Below, one piece after another: positions 50,380-61,766 of a stretch of DNA of 64,000 nt. A model generated the notes under the pieces. It did no database searches and had not been told where the DNA came from. It saw only the letters and a list, made by a program, of their open reading frames with translations. The position numbers and the translations under genes are program-made. Source of the DNA: Diogma glabrata (taxonomy: Eukaryota > Arthropoda > Insecta > Diptera > Cylindrotomidae); NCBI GenBank assembly GCA_963693315.1, contig OY856186.1, positions 369,980,850-370,044,849 on the forward strand. The letters are read 5' to 3'. Numbering within the stretch: the stretch's first letter is position 1; the number at the start of each line of letters is the position of its first letter.

Positions 50380-52625
50380 CAGTGCTGCATCGACGTCCTC
50401 GTACCCGTACTGAGCTGCTGGGAACTCCTGCAGAGGGGAAGAAGTGTCTGTTACCGCATCGCCTGGAAATTTTTAGGAGCAGTCTGGTGCTTGGGCATAT
50501 TCCAGAACCATGGAGAGCGGCAAAAGTAATTTTTATTCCAAAAGTAGGTAAAGAAGATTTCATAGATCATCAGTTTAATAACATCCTTCTTGTTAAAAAC
50601 TATGGAAGCAGATGATTGACAACTAATTTCTACAAACGAACCAATACCTTTGTAAGATCACCTTTGCAAGATAGTCAACATTCGTTTAGAACGGGTAAAT
50701 AACAACGAAGTTATTGTCTGTGCCTTCCTGGACATTGAAGGAGCATTTGATAGTACCTCACATGGAGCAGTTAAGAAGGCTCTAAGTGAGAAAAGGGTTA
50801 ACAGCACCACAATTGCCTGGATGTGTGAGAGAATGAGAACAAGGGTAATAGATACCAAAGCTGGTGATTGCAAAAACAACCTCGGCACCACTACCCAAGC
50901 AGGGTTTACCGGACTTGGAAATAAGGTCAAGCATTGGCCTATGAAAGGTAAACAGTACTTGGCTGTTGTTAGTGGGTTATTACTGGAACCATGAATCAGC
51001 CGATCTACAGTTTATAGAAAACAACCAGTACACTTTACTTTAAATGGCGAATCAATGGCCGGCCCGTTGATAGCCAACATTAATTGGCTATTATTATTGG
51101 GCCAGTAATGCAACCATGAATTAACCGATCTATGCCATTTGGATAAGATTCCGTAGAGTAGCATTCGTTTTAGAAATACATAGTTTTAAAAATTTTATAT
51201 TCAGTTTATTTATCGCTTCTCGGTTGAAAGACTATGATAATATTGAAAATGTTGGAATTTGCTTTAAATTTTTTTTAATTTGACATTTCTGTTTTATTTT
51301 AATTGTTTTTTAATTAAATTATTTAAATTTACATATGATAATATTTATTTTAATGGCCCAGTCATGGTTGCCAGCACTTAGCCCTTGCTGCAGTACTAGT
51401 CATCATTATTGGTCCATTACTAGGCCCACTGTACAACCTTGCATGGGCCATTGCTGTTTTTTTTTCTCTGGCCCCCTGAAGTTATCATCAAGTAAAATTA
51501 TGTTAATGGCCCAGTCATGGTTGCCAGTACACGCCCATTTCTGGGTTGCTGATCGCCAGTAATTGCCCATTACTGGACCGTTTCTACAACCTTGTATGGG
51601 TAGAGGCTGTGCGCAAAGAAGGGTCTTATCACCAACCATGTGGAGTGGAGTTTAGTGGTGGATGAGATTCTCACTATATTAAGTAACCAGAGCATTAAAT
51701 ACCTTGGGTGAGCGGATGACATTGAGGTAAGAAACAGTCTCGAAGAAGTTCCCTGTGATATTGTACAAACAGAGGGGACTGAATCTGGTTATACTTGATG
51801 CAAATCTGTGGGACTAAAACTCAATCTGAGGAAAACTACGTTGTTCTCATTCACACATCATGAAACCCATTATCAGGAGTGGCTCTATAATTGAATATGG
51901 TCAGGAGAGTAAATATCAGCGAGTAATTCTCGATAGTAAAATCCTGTGGAAAACCACATATGAGCTCTGATGGTATGCAAAAACCTTACGGGTAAAGCAT
52001 GGTGGTGCAGCCCAGGTATCCTTAGATGAATGTATACCATGATTGTGAGATCAGCCATCATTTACGGAGCAGTCGTATGGAAGAAAAGAGCACAGCTTCA
52101 TGCTGTGAAAACTGAATTGGATAAGGTGCAGAGGCTAGTCTGTATCTGCGAAAGATAGAGAGAGAGAGTAGCTAGCAAAAACATACTTAGATTTATCATG
52201 CAGTCTAAATATCGAGAAAGTCTTTCAAGGGTTAATCCCTTGCTTGAGTTTTCTAAAGACGGAAAGATAACGCAGTTAAGCTTCGATAAGAAATATACAT
52301 CGCGGTTGTGCAAAACAGTGGAGTACAGCAGTGAATTCACTACGTACCATCTGGGCAACGATGTTATCAAATGGTAGGAGGAGGTGGGTGCAGGAGTATC
52401 TGAACCAAAAACCAAATATTGTAACCCCAGCGGAACCTACCCAAACGTCTTCCTAGCTGAGATATGTGTGATCAAAAAATGCGGAAACTTTTGCTTAGCA
52501 AGAAAACATAAGAATAAGAGAATTGTCAACTTTACAGGAGTCAATTGTAGCAGTCAAGGCGTTACGCTCATACCCCATAATATCCAAAATTGTTGGAAAT
52601 TGTGTGAGCAAGCTAATCAAGCTTG
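50380..52625 (+). pseudogene. Decayed LINE with RT and RNase H (R1/jockey-like)
   Basis: In order: LVLGHIPEPWRAAKVIFIPK (50470-50560), the RT entry motif; CAFLDIEGAFDSTSHGAVKK (around 50720-50780), the RT motif with catalytic Asp; a 0.65-kb insertion (about 50955-51600); ADDIEV and KSVGLKLNLRKTTL (51705-51850), the YADD region and thumb; MIVRPAIIYGAVVW-like pieces (about 52035-52085); and an RNase H domain (GAGVSEPKTKYCN, PNVFLAEICVIKKC, 52384-52480). Frames change often and many stops are present. RNase H after RT points to an R1/I/jockey-group element rather than the type at 35 kb. Confidence 0.82.
50955..51600. repeat. Repeat-rich insertion within the LINE
   Basis: It interrupts the RT text. 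It contains ATGGCCCAGTCATGGTTGCCAG twice (about 51351 and 51510, nearly identical), several CCATTACTGG / CCAGTAAT words in both orientations, and ACAACCTTGCATGGG / ACAACCTTGTATGGG (about 51431 and 51588). It probably is a small non-autonomous element with internal repeats; ends not defined. Confidence 0.5.
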
Positions 52626-52699
52626 AGAATAGTAACAAAGTTTGCTCGATACCTGGCCATGCGAGTATCGCAGGTATGAAGAAGCCAAGAAATTAGTTG

Positions 52700-54150
52700 T
52701 TGTTGTTTTCTAGCGACGAGTTGTGGTGCTATTCTTCTAGCTCCAAGTCCAGACTCAGGAGCTCTACTACTGCCCATAGGCGGTACCACAGATCTTCCTT
52801 CGTCAGGTCGGTTGGTTTCTCTGGACAATTGAAAATGTGGTTATTAGCATCATGTGGCTCGCCCTCACATATGGCACACTTGTCAACAGTTTCCTGGTCA
52901 ATTCTACTCATGTAGTTATTTAAGATACGTGACCAACCGGATCTTAGCTGCGCTAGGATGGTTCTGGTGCTGCGTGGCAGTTTTACTTCTTCGGCAGCGA
53001 CTTGTGGTGGTTTGCTATTAAGAACTCGATTCGGGGCGTAGTTCTTTATTGTGTCTTCAACGGTTTTGGTATGTAGATTTTTCAACCCCCTCTTATACGT
53101 AGGCTCGTCGATGTTATTTATGTTTTGATTGTTTTTAACATCTTGTAGGAAGCATTTCGCAGTCCTTCTTATGTCTCTCGGTGGTGTTGTCATAGATAAG
53201 GAGTCATTGCAGGAATGCTGCTCTCTATGACAGGACCAGAGATATTGTTTGGTACGCATTTCGTTGTGTTCATGGACCGGCAATATGTTACATTCCTAGT
53301 GTAGGTGATCTCGGTGGGCCATCAAGTGACATCCGGTTACTGTACGCAAAGCTGCGTTCTGTCTTATCTGTAACTTATTCCAGTGGGTGTCGACTTGGGG
53401 TGTCCATGTGGGAGCAGCGTAATTTATGAAAGGCCTTCCTATTGCTTTATATGCCGTTATTTTGTGTTTTTATCCTTACCCCACGAACTACCCGCTAGAG
53501 CTTTCAGTCCTGTTTTTAAGTTTTGTATTTACTTGTTGAGCATGAACGTTGAATTTAAGTAGTGGATCGAATGTTACCCCCAGCAATTTTGGATTTTTGA
53601 CAGTAGGAATTAGTATGTTGTCAATACAGGTATTGAGTGTTGTATTTACCACCTTTGTCCATGTGGTGAAAAGTGTGGAAGTGGACTTTTCAGTGGACAG
53701 TTTCAATTTTTTGGGTTTAAACCATTCATTCAAGGACATTAGTGAGTTGTTCCAGGTTGTTTCCTCGTCTGCATATGACGTGATAGTTATTCCTTCCGGT
53801 GGCGCCGGTAAACTCCTTAAGTAAAGGTGAATAATGAAGGTGAGAGAACTCCACCTTGTGGAACTCCTTGTCGGAGCACTCTCATCTTAGATCTAGAGTT
53901 ACGGAACTCAACGTATGTTTGGCGGCTTCTTAGATAGTTTCACAACCAGAGCTTTATTAAACCTGGCAGATTGGTGTTGAATATGTGGTTCAATAGTTCA
54001 ACATTTGACACTGTGTCGAAAGCTTTTGATAAGTCAAGTGCAACTAAAATTGTTCTAGCACAGGGTTGTTTTTGGTTTAGACCATCGCTGATTTGGTTTT
54101 GGATTCTATGAAGCGCGGTGGTTGTACGGTGTAGTTTCCTAAAGCACTTC
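52700..54150 (-). pseudogene. Jockey-type LINE, RT and C-terminus
   Basis: Read on the minus strand from about 54150: ALHRIQNQISDGLNQ, TILVALDLSKAFDTVSNVEL (RT motif with catalytic Asp), a TGA in what should be LW..YL, MRVLRQGVPQGGVLSP, ITITSYADEE (the YADD box, second Asp changed to Glu), LMSLNEWFKPKKLKLSTEKS (53488-53739), NPKLLGVTFDPLLKF, then 52729-53283 with LRSGWSRILNNYMSRID, CAICEGEPHDANNHIFNCP and LWYRLWAVVELLSL. The 5' half (ORF1, endonuclease, RT fingers) is missing. It lies tail-to-tail with the LINE at 50.4-52.6 kb. Confidence 0.9.
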
Positions 54151-54690
54151 TCAAGATGGACGGGTCTTTACATCCCAGAAGTACTCGGAACCCAGTTCCA
54201 ACCAAGGACCATCACAAAAATTTCGACGAAAGGTGCTACTCTAACAAATTAGTAAGGTGAGTTGCTTTAACATGTTTTGTCGGCCCTGTGCACTTTTGTG
54301 GACTGGGGATCAAATCAATTAACGAAAGAATGGGAGTACTTAATAACATTGAGATGGAGCAGATAGACGATGAAAGTTGATTCTGTGTTTTCAAAGAAGA
54401 GATCCCCGCCCATCTTCTCAACGATTGTGGATCTTTGTTCTACACAAGCAGGTTTCATCTGAGGGAGTAGCATATTTGCATAAACTTAACTCTCTCCACA
54501 TCCTGAAGTAACTAAGGATGCTGGATTTGAGGAGGTACTCCAACTGTGTATCCACCAGGGAGTAGTAAGGTGGGGTACAATAGATCATTTTGGTCGCAGT
54601 ACAAAAGATTACCACCAAATTTTAATCTAATCCAATGGGAAATCACACCGTAACGTTATGTACTGAATTTTTTAAACATCAAATAACGTG

Positions 54691-54870
54691 ATTATTCAAA
54701 GTGTCCGTTTGTTTTTTGTGTTTGTTTTCATTACCTTTATCTCTTTGGCACACAATTTTAAGATGCAAATATATTTAACATAACGAAACTATTATTTCAT
54801 AAAAAGTTAAATGAAACCAACTATTTTAGATTCTGCATTATTATTATCATTAAATATATTTTGTTTCGCT
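54691..54870 (+). repeat. Dispersed repeat D, copy 1
   Basis: It starts near GATTATTCAAAGTG and continues GTTTGTTTTTTGTGTTTGTT, ACGAAACTAT, ATTTCATAAAAA and TTAAATATATTTTGTTT. Copy 2 is at 56578-56785 in direct orientation, with small insertions and substitutions. Confidence 0.75.
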
Positions 54871-55671
54871 TTGTTTTTAGGATTTCCGTACTTTGAAAAA
54901 GTAAAAACGGTATTCTATTGGTGGGACTTCGGTATCCATCCCAATCCGTACATAATCGATTTTCTGACAAACTATAAGTGCTATTAACTTGAAATTTTCT
55001 ACAGTTATAAATTGTATTTGTCTACCACTACCTAACAAAAAAATTACAAATATTTGTTTTTATCTGTATTTTTTAAACATAGATAAGGAGATAGTAAAAC
55101 AAAAGTTTTTTTAAAGAATCGCTTTTGATTTAGAAAAATTGAAAAAAATTGAAATATTGAAACAGTGAGTTTTTTTCCTGTTTACTTCCCTCTTAACTTC
55201 GAACATTACACAATAAAACATTTAAAAAAATTCATGGTTACATCAAATTATGTATAGATTGGATGAAAACCATAGCGGGGGCTCATCATTTAAAATGTTA
55301 TTTGGAGAGGGTTGAAAGCAGATATTTTGAAAAAAAATATATTTTGGAGGTCATTACAAAGGTGAATTTTTTTCTAGTCCAAAATATTTTTTTTGTAATT
55401 TGCTCTATTAGGGCAATCTGATGTGGGCCTGTTCCGGGCCTGAATTATAATAATGTATGATTCTTAATACTCTTTATGACACCAGTCCATTTCGATCATA
55501 TCGTTGTCACCTGAAATGGGATTTTGTTGATGGATTCAATCTTAACAGTGAATTGGAGCTTTGGGTGAAGTGATAAAAGTATCAAGGGTATTTTTGACTT
55601 GAAACTTAGGTGCAATGGTAAATATATCGTCCACATACTTGACAAATATGTTCGGTGTATATGTTCTTTTT

Positions 55672-55885
55672 TCAATAAAATGTGCTGTGTATAGTAGGAA
55701 TTACAATATGTGTCACAAGAATATTTAATATTTTTTTTATAGAAGAGAAAACTTTCATGATAGAATATTTCATGACAGGATAGCGAAAATAAAAATAAAA
55801 TAAACGGTAAACAGCAAATTTGTATTAACAATTTGCAGGAACAAAACGAAAATGTGGTTGCCAATAAACGAGTTAGTGGCATATT
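55672..55885 (-). repeat. Repeat E, copy 1 (begins with LINE tail)
   Basis: The first part (AATAAAATGTGCTGTGTATA ... ATGTGTCACAA) resembles the LINE 3' UTR of 16.8-17.07 kb. It then shares TCATGATAG, AAAATAAAATAA, TTGCCAATA and GTGGCATATT with 62308-62605. Confidence 0.55.
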
Positions 55886-56577
55886 CCTTGATCATGCGAC
55901 GCATTTCCTTCCTCAATGATTAAAGCCCATACATATAGTCATATGAAGGCTCGAATCTTCGAGTAAATAATAACGTGGAATCAACTAGGAATACTCTATA
56001 GCTAAGATTGAGGGTACTACCGTTGACTGACTGAGTAGAGTTCATCCGCCAACACCCCTACAAAGATATCACCTTGACTAGTGATATATCAATGCTATTG
56101 CCAGTGGTATGTGATATCTCCCTTTAACTCATATGTCAATAGCAGGGACTGGAGTACGCGTGGTTGTCACTCACGTAGATCAAAAGTAAAAAAATTTACA
56201 AATAAATAAATTGATCCCTCCATGCTTACACCATGTGTATTATGAATCAATGTATTATGCATCTTGTCTAGCCCAATAGTTTTTGTAACGTCATTACGAT
56301 AAATGAAGAAAGGAGTCGTATTTTTAAGTTATAAATTGAAAATTTTTACATTGCATTTGTAGATGAAGCGTCCATTTTTTTAACGATATAATTTAAATGA
56401 AAAAAAATCAGAAATGAAATTTAAATATAAAACTGGTATACGAAAAATAATATTAATTTTCCATAATATTTGTAATATTATAAAAAAATAAATTTAAGCA
56501 TCATTAAGCCAACATGAAAAACGACAAACAAAAAATATTAAAAAAAATATAATAATTTTTGTAGATCACTAAGCCTA

Positions 56578-56785
56578 ATTATTCAAAGTGCACGTTTGTT
56601 TTTTGTGTTTGTTTTCATTACCTTTACTATAAAAAATTTTTCGGCACATAATTTTAGATACAAAAAATTTAAATGGATCAATTTAATATTACGAAACTAT
56701 CATTTCATAAAAAATTAAATGAAACCCGCCATTTTAGAAAATGTAAACAATTTTTTATTAATATCATTAAATATATTTTGTTTTT
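56578..56785 (+). repeat. Dispersed repeat D, copy 2
   Basis: It matches 54691-54870 over nearly its full length (GTTTGTTTTTTGTGTTTGTT, CATTACCTTTA, CGAAACTAT, ATTTCATAAAAA). Confidence 0.75.
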
Positions 56786-57856
56786 TATTATTCGTGAAAC
56801 ATGTGTCTGATACTTGTGTTTATATATGTGCTTAGGTGTTTTATGACATATGCACGACATTATGCACATAATATGCATGAAATGTGTTATGCAGAATTTT
56901 GTGCACCGGAATTTTGAATCATTGTTTGTTCAAAATTGTTTTACGGTAAATAATGTTTTACGGTTTTACGGTAACAAAAACAATTTTGGTTAAGTGATAT
57001 TTTTGTAAAAAATGAAAGTGATTAACCCCTTAAGGTTTTATTTGTTTAAAAAATTTTATGTTTGGTTGAACTATTTGTTTGAAAAATTTTGTGCGGAAAA
57101 TAATTATTTTAAAAAAATGCTCCGATTTTCTTGAAACTTTGATGATCGTTGGTATAATAAAAAAAAACTAACACGTGTTTTTTATTTTTTTATTTTCTCA
57201 CTAGTTTAGAAACAGGGTAGTTCGAACTTTTTTAAGAAACATGAAAGTTAAAAGTTAAATTGTGCTCGAACGGGTGAACCGATTTTAATAATTTTTTTTT
57301 TGTTTGAAAGGTACTTCAGTTGGGCTTTTTTAAAGTACTATACTGATAAAAAAAATTATATATTTTATTAGTTTTAATTTTTCAAACCTTGCGATTTAAA
57401 AAAAAATCTTAATTTTTTGTTTTATTTTTTTATGTTTGAAACATTTAGTTTACTGTAAAATTAGATTTACTAAAAACTAGTGCACGGATTTTATTGAAGT
57501 TTTTTTGTTTTAAAGGTATTAAATTTTAACACATAAAACATATAGTTTTATGTGTTAAAATAAGTATGTGTTTGAAATGATTGCTAATTTATTTGAATTG
57601 AGTAATAACTATATATATGGGGCATTCTTTGCAACTCGGAGACCCCCTGCTCTTCAGAATTGGTTTAGGTTTTTCAGAAGGTTTATGGGCATAAATTGTC
57701 TCTTGTTGCCAATGTCGTGTGTCCCTTTTCAAAATTCAAAATGGCGGAATGAATATGGCGGATATAAGCTTGCAGCTTCACTCTGAAAGTAAAGCAATTT
57801 AGCTGCCAGCACAAATTTAAAATATCAACATATGCGTTATTAGACGAAGAATTCTG

Positions 57857-58290
57857 GTAATTTAACTATTTTTATTTATTTTATATATTTTTATTTATTT
57901 TTATTTATTTTTGTTTATTTATATTTATTGTTATTTATTTAAATTTATTTATTTTTATTTATTTATATTTATTTATTCATTAATTTATTTATTTATTTAT
58001 TTACTTATTTATTTATTCATATATTTATTTATTTGTTTATTTATTTATTTATTCATTTTATTTATTTTTATTTATTTTTATTAATTTTTATTTATTTCTA
58101 TTCATTTATTTCTATTTATTTTTATTTTTTTTTATTTATTGTTATTTATTTATTTTGTTTATTTTTATTTAGTTGTATTTATTTATTTAACTATTTATTT
58201 TTATTTATTTATTTTTCTATTTATTTATTTATTTTTATTTATTTTTATTCATTTATTTTTATTTATTTATTTATTTTTTATTTATTTATT
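57857..58290. repeat. Degenerate (TTTA)n core of foldback copy 2
   Basis: TTTATTTA repeats with many TTTTTA, TTCA and TTGT variants, the diverged equivalent of the clean array at 45858-46480. Confidence 0.9.
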
Positions 58291-58476
58291 TTGAAGTTTT
58301 TGTTGAAAATTATAGAAATTATTTTCTAAAAAAATTGGCTAATACCTATATACCGAAAGATTATTATGGAAGTTATAGACAAAACTTCTATAATTTCCAA
58401 AAAACATCTCCAAAGTGCAATTTTCCGGGTTTTTTGTAAAAAGTTAATGAAGATTCAAAATTATGGAAGAAAATAT

Positions 58477-59152
58477 TGTAATAAACTTCGTCCAGAATGG
58501 GTTAATTTTATTTACTCATTCATTAATTAAAAGTTAACTCCTTTTTCAATCTTTTACTTGTATTGCAAATTGTATTGCATAAATTAATGTAAATTAAATT
58601 TGTTATACAAATGTTTACATTAATGAATTAAAAGGAGTTACCTAATACATTTTGCATAAATTAAATTTGAGTTCGCTAATACAAATGCAAGTATGAATGA
58701 AAACAGGTGTGGCCTATTTCAGATGTACGGACTACGTAGTATTGATTTCTAGTGGATTATAGAAGTTTCGATTTATTTATTTTTTGATATAAATAAGCAA
58801 ACAAAAATATCAGAGAGTCAGTTCTACTTTTGCAATTAAAAGTGTTTATAAATATTCGCAAGTTTAAGGAATAATCGGTGGTACTTGAGCCTGGGTACTA
58901 ATAGTAAAAGAATCTGAACTTAGTGGAATAGTAAATACAGATTTTACGATTCCGAATATTATTGATTCAAATTGTGGAAAAGCGGTGAAGTTTAGTGTAC
59001 ATAAATTGGAGACCCTGGAATTTATTGTAAGGAAAAACGGAAGCTGCTGTAATTTGATGACAAATAAAGTTTGAGATTCTGTTAACTAAAGATCTGTCTT
59101 TTACTGTCGTGTTTGTTCAATAATCTAAAAGAACCAACGAAGAGTCTTTACA
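58477..59152 (+). repeat. LTR (5') of the scrambled element
   Basis: Starts TGTAATAAACTTCG and ends GAGTCTTTACA. It contains an internal inverted pair (GTTAACTCCTTTT against TTAAAAGGAGTTA, about 58532 and 58628) and AATAAA near 59064, a plausible polyadenylation signal. Confidence 0.93.
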
Positions 59153-59448
59153 GTGGTGTCAGAAGTGGGATTATTGAAACAATGGTCAAGACAGTAAATA
59201 TGAGTGATCTCAGCCAGACCCAGCTGAAGGATGAGTTGAAGAAAAGGAATGCTCCAATCCATGGAACGAAGGCAGAACTTGCATTCCGGCTGCGTAAAGT
59301 TTTAGAAGAAGCAGGCCAAAACACAGAGGTCATAGAAGTAGAGTCGGAAGAAGCTCCGGTTCAGAATGCCCCAGCAATTGATCCGATGATGGTGTTGATA
59401 AAAGAAAAGATGGCCCGACAAGAAAAACTGGCAGCAGAACAAAAATGA
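59113..59448 (+). CDS. Gag N-terminal part with SAP domain (truncated)
   Basis: The open frame begins inside the LTR end, but the more likely start is the ATG at 59182 (MVKTVNMSDL) or 59200. Residues after that read LSQTQLKDELKKRNAPIHGT, KAELAFRLRKVLEE, a SAP fold (two amphipathic helices around a P-x-x-G-x-K turn), normally a DNA/chromatin-binding motif and found at the N-terminus of some gypsy-type Gags. An acidic linker and a Lys/Gln/Glu coil (IKEKMARQEKLAAEQK) follow. It stops at TGA where the first copy of a 43-bp repeat begins, i.e. at a rearrangement junction. Confidence 0.75.
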   Translation: MFNNLKEPTKSLYSGVRSGIIETMVKTVNMSDLSQTQLKDELKKRNAPIHGTKAELAFRLRKVLEEAGQNTEVIEVESEEAPVQNAPAIDPMMVLIKEKMARQEKLAAEQK

Positions 59449-60060
59449 GATAGCAACAACTGGGGTTGATCACCAGCAAAAAGCAAACGCGCTTATATTG
59501 GCATTGAAGGGACCTGCTGCTGAAATTTTGCAGACACTATCAGCGACAGAACGTGATTACAGCAAGATTATGGAGGCCTTAGAAGTAAGATACGGGGAAA
59601 GTCATATGCAAGCTCTCCATCGCATGCAGCTCAAGACACGAAAACAAGGGGGTCAGTGAAACTTTGCAAGAATTAGAGGCTGACATTGTCAGACTGGTTA
59701 ATCTGTCATACCCGAACTATAACGCTGAACATCGAGATGAGCTGGCAGCTGATACATTTATCGATGCTCTTCGAGATATACAAATGAGAAATCAGCTGTA
59801 TCTAAGCGGGAAGAAATTACCTGCGGAAGTCTTAGCATTGGCCCTGCAAATGGAAGCTGGAAAAAGAGCGTACGGTTCAGATAGAGTACGTCAAATGGAA
59901 GTTACTGAAGAACCTATAAAAGCAGCGCTTGATGAAGTGATCATGCGTGTCAAAAGTCTGGGAGATAAGCCTGAACGAAATCAACGAAGAAGATCTAACA
60001 GAGTAAGATGCAATTTGAGATAGCAACAACTGGGGTTGATCACCAGCAAAAAGCAAACTT
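59446..60060 (+). pseudogene. Gag capsid region between copies of a 43-bp repeat
   Basis: The frame from 59452 reads IATTGVDHQQKANALILALK, GPAAEILQTLSATERDYSKI and LEVRYGESHMQALHRMQLKT; a one-base shift near 59650 moves it to 59664-60023 (LQELEADIVRLVNLSYPNYN, DELAADTFIDALRDIQMRNQ, LPAEVLALALQMEAGKRAYG). This is the gypsy-type capsid region. The first 43 bases (GAGATAGCAACAACTGGGGT on) recur exactly at 60018-60060, after the capsid. Confidence 0.8.
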
Positions 60061-60105
60061 TCGAGTGAATTACGCCAAGAAATAGCACAAGGGAAGTCAG
60101 GTAAC

Positions 60106-60483
60106 ATGATCAATCTATCAACTACTTCAGCCCCAGCTAGAGTGAAAACACCCGCATTTGATGGATCTACATCGTATCAGATATTTAAGATTGCCAGTGA
60201 CAAAATGAAAACCAGGTACGACATAAATGCAAATAGTGGCGGTTTTCAAGAAGGAGAATTGGTATGGCTATACAACCACAGAAGAACTAAGGGAAGATCA
60301 CCCAAGCTGCAGCCAGATTGGGAAGGCCCATATAAAATAATCAAACGAATTAATGATGTCATCTACCGCATACAAAAGGGACCCCGTACCAAGATGAAAG
60401 TGATACATCTGCAAAGGTTGGCACCGTACCAAGGTAACAGCACCAATGCGATCTCTGATATTGTTCAGGACGAACAAAACTAA
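60106..60483 (+). CDS. Fusion of a gag segment to integrase C-terminus
   Basis: A 125-codon open frame. Residues 1-28 (SAPARVKTPAFDGSTSYQIF) are a gag segment that should come before the capsid helices. From about residue 30 the sequence is the integrase C-terminal domain: KMKTRYDINANSGGFQEGEL, VWLYNHRRTKGRSPKLQPDW, EGPYKIIKRINDVIYRI (GPY/F motif) and MKVIHLQRLAPYQ. Stop at 60481-60483, 11 bp before the 3' LTR. The integrase zinc finger and catalytic core are missing. Translation would need an internal start; whether a protein is made is unknown. Confidence 0.78.
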   Translation: MINLSTTSAPARVKTPAFDGSTSYQIFKIASDKMKTRYDINANSGGFQEGELVWLYNHRRTKGRSPKLQPDWEGPYKIIKRINDVIYRIQKGPRTKMKVIHLQRLAPYQGNSTNAISDIVQDEQN

Positions 60484-60494
60484 ATGGAGGGCAA

Positions 60495-61170
60495 TGTAAT
60501 AAACTTCGTCCAGAATGGGTTAATTTTATTTACTCATTCATTAATTAAAAGTTAACTCCTTTTTCAATCTTTTACTTGTATTGCAAATTGTATTGCATAA
60601 ATTAATGTAAATTAAATTTGTTATACAAATGTTTACATTAATGAATTAAAAGGAGTTACCTAATACATTTTGCATAAATTAAATTTGAGTTCGCTAATAC
60701 AAATGCAAGTATGAATGAAAACAGGTGTGGCCTATTTCAGATGTACGGACTACGTAGTATTGATTTCTAGTGGATTATAGAAGTTTCGATTTATTTATTT
60801 TTCGATATAAATAAGCAAACAAAAATATCAGAGAGTCAGTTCTACTTTTGCAATTAAAAGTGTTTATAAATATTCGCAAGTTTAAGGAATAATCGGTGGT
60901 ACTTGAGCCTGGGTACTAATAGTAAAAGAATCTGAACTTAGTGGAATAGTAAATACAGATTTTACGATTCCGAATATTATTGATTCAAATTGTGGAAAAG
61001 CGGTGAAGTTTAGTGTACATAAATTGGAGACCCTGGAATTTATTGTAAGGAAAAACGGAAGCTGCTGTAATTTGATGACAAATAAAGTTTGAGATTCTGT
61101 TAACTAAAGATCTGTCTTTTACTGTCGTGTTTGTTCAATAATCTAAAAGAACCAACGAAGAGTCGTTACA
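60495..61170 (+). repeat. LTR (3') of the scrambled element
   Basis: Same length as the 5' LTR; visible differences are a C for T near 60808 and CGTTACA for CTTTACA at the end. Confidence 0.93.
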
Positions 61171-61641
61171 ATATAAAAACAAGGGAGATTTGTTATTTGT
61201 TTATTTTTTTAATTTTATATTTTTATCTTTACGAGCCGCCATTTTGAATAAAAAATTTAACGCCACTCGGAAATTTAAACTACTTATAATTATCAACATT
61301 CTAAGTAAAACAACTCATCTGTTGATATTTTAAATTTGTATTGTAGCCAAATTTCTATGCTTTCAAAGTGAAGACGTAAGCCTGTAGCTGCCATATTGAT
61401 TCCGCCATTTTATATATATTTATGAAAGAGAAGAAAACGGTACTTTCTGAAATCACCATGTTTGAAGAATTAAAATTTAAAAAATCATCTAAAAATATGA
61501 ATATATTTTGTTAAAGTAATATTTTTATAAGGCGTCACTATGAACCTTTTAAACAAAAAGTTCATTAAAATCGGTTCACCCGTTAGATCACAATTTTGAA
61601 ATGAAGTCAAGTGATTCCATGAATTTAATTTATTTTGTTAT

Positions 61642-61747
61642 CACGAGTCTAACTCGCGATTGTCTCACAAAGAAAAATTAATTTCTACGAGTCAGACTCG
61701 TGATTGTTTCACAAAGCAAAAATAAATTTCCACGAGTCAGACTCGTG
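61642..61747. repeat. Palindrome array, foldback copy 2
   Basis: CACGAGTCAGACTCGTG is perfect at 61731-61747, nearly so at 61687-61702, and decayed at 61642-61658 (CACGAGTCTAACTCGCG). The order and spacing mirror 45114-45220. Confidence 0.85.
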
Positions 61748-61766
61748 ATTGATGTACAAGGGGTTA

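Larger units (their letters stand above)
54151..57022. other. Non-coding repeat-rich DNA, no gene seen
   Basis: It contains a dispersed repeat pair (54691-54870 and 56578-56785) and a repeat shared with 62.3-62.6 kb (55672-55885), both listed separately. No open frame here shows a recognisable domain. Confidence 0.45.
58477..61170 (+). mobile_element. 2.7-kb LTR retroelement with scrambled gag, ATAT duplication
   Basis: LTRs 58477-59152 and 60495-61170 are both 676 bp (TGTAATAAAC ... TTACA) and differ at only two positions by eye (near 58791 and in the last 10 bases). ATAT flanks (58473-58476 and 61171-61174); the empty site is visible in foldback copy 1. PBS-like TGGTGTCAGAAGTGGGA follows the 5' LTR, and a purine tract (GGAGGGCAA) precedes the 3' LTR. 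The internal 1,342 bp has gag parts and an integrase tail but no protease, RT, RNase H or integrase core. Non-autonomous, Ty3/gypsy type by its gag and GPY/F-like tail; evidently mobilised in trans recently. Confidence 0.9.
57024..61766. mobile_element. Foldback element copy 2 (inverted), split by an LTR element
   Basis: It begins TAACCCCTTAAGG and ends AAGGGGTTA, and matches 45096-47334 in reverse complement: the arm with AACGGGTGAACCGATTTTAA at 57.27 kb, the GGAGACCCCCTGCTCTTCAG section at 57.64 kb, a diverged TTTA core (57857-58290), then after the LTR element the other arm (61180-61766) with the palindrome array. Net length without the LTR element is about 2.05 kb. Because the site of the LTR insertion is intact in copy 1, its target duplication can be read directly. 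Confidence 0.85.

Noticed and set aside
55496..55882. 128-codon minus-strand frame
   Set aside because: It overlaps repeat E and the LINE-tail-like section, is low complexity and lacks any recognisable domain.
57568..57786. Similar frames at 57568-57786 and minus 46592-46798
   Set aside because: They match only because both are the same arm of the two foldback copies; stop positions differ and no function is indicated.
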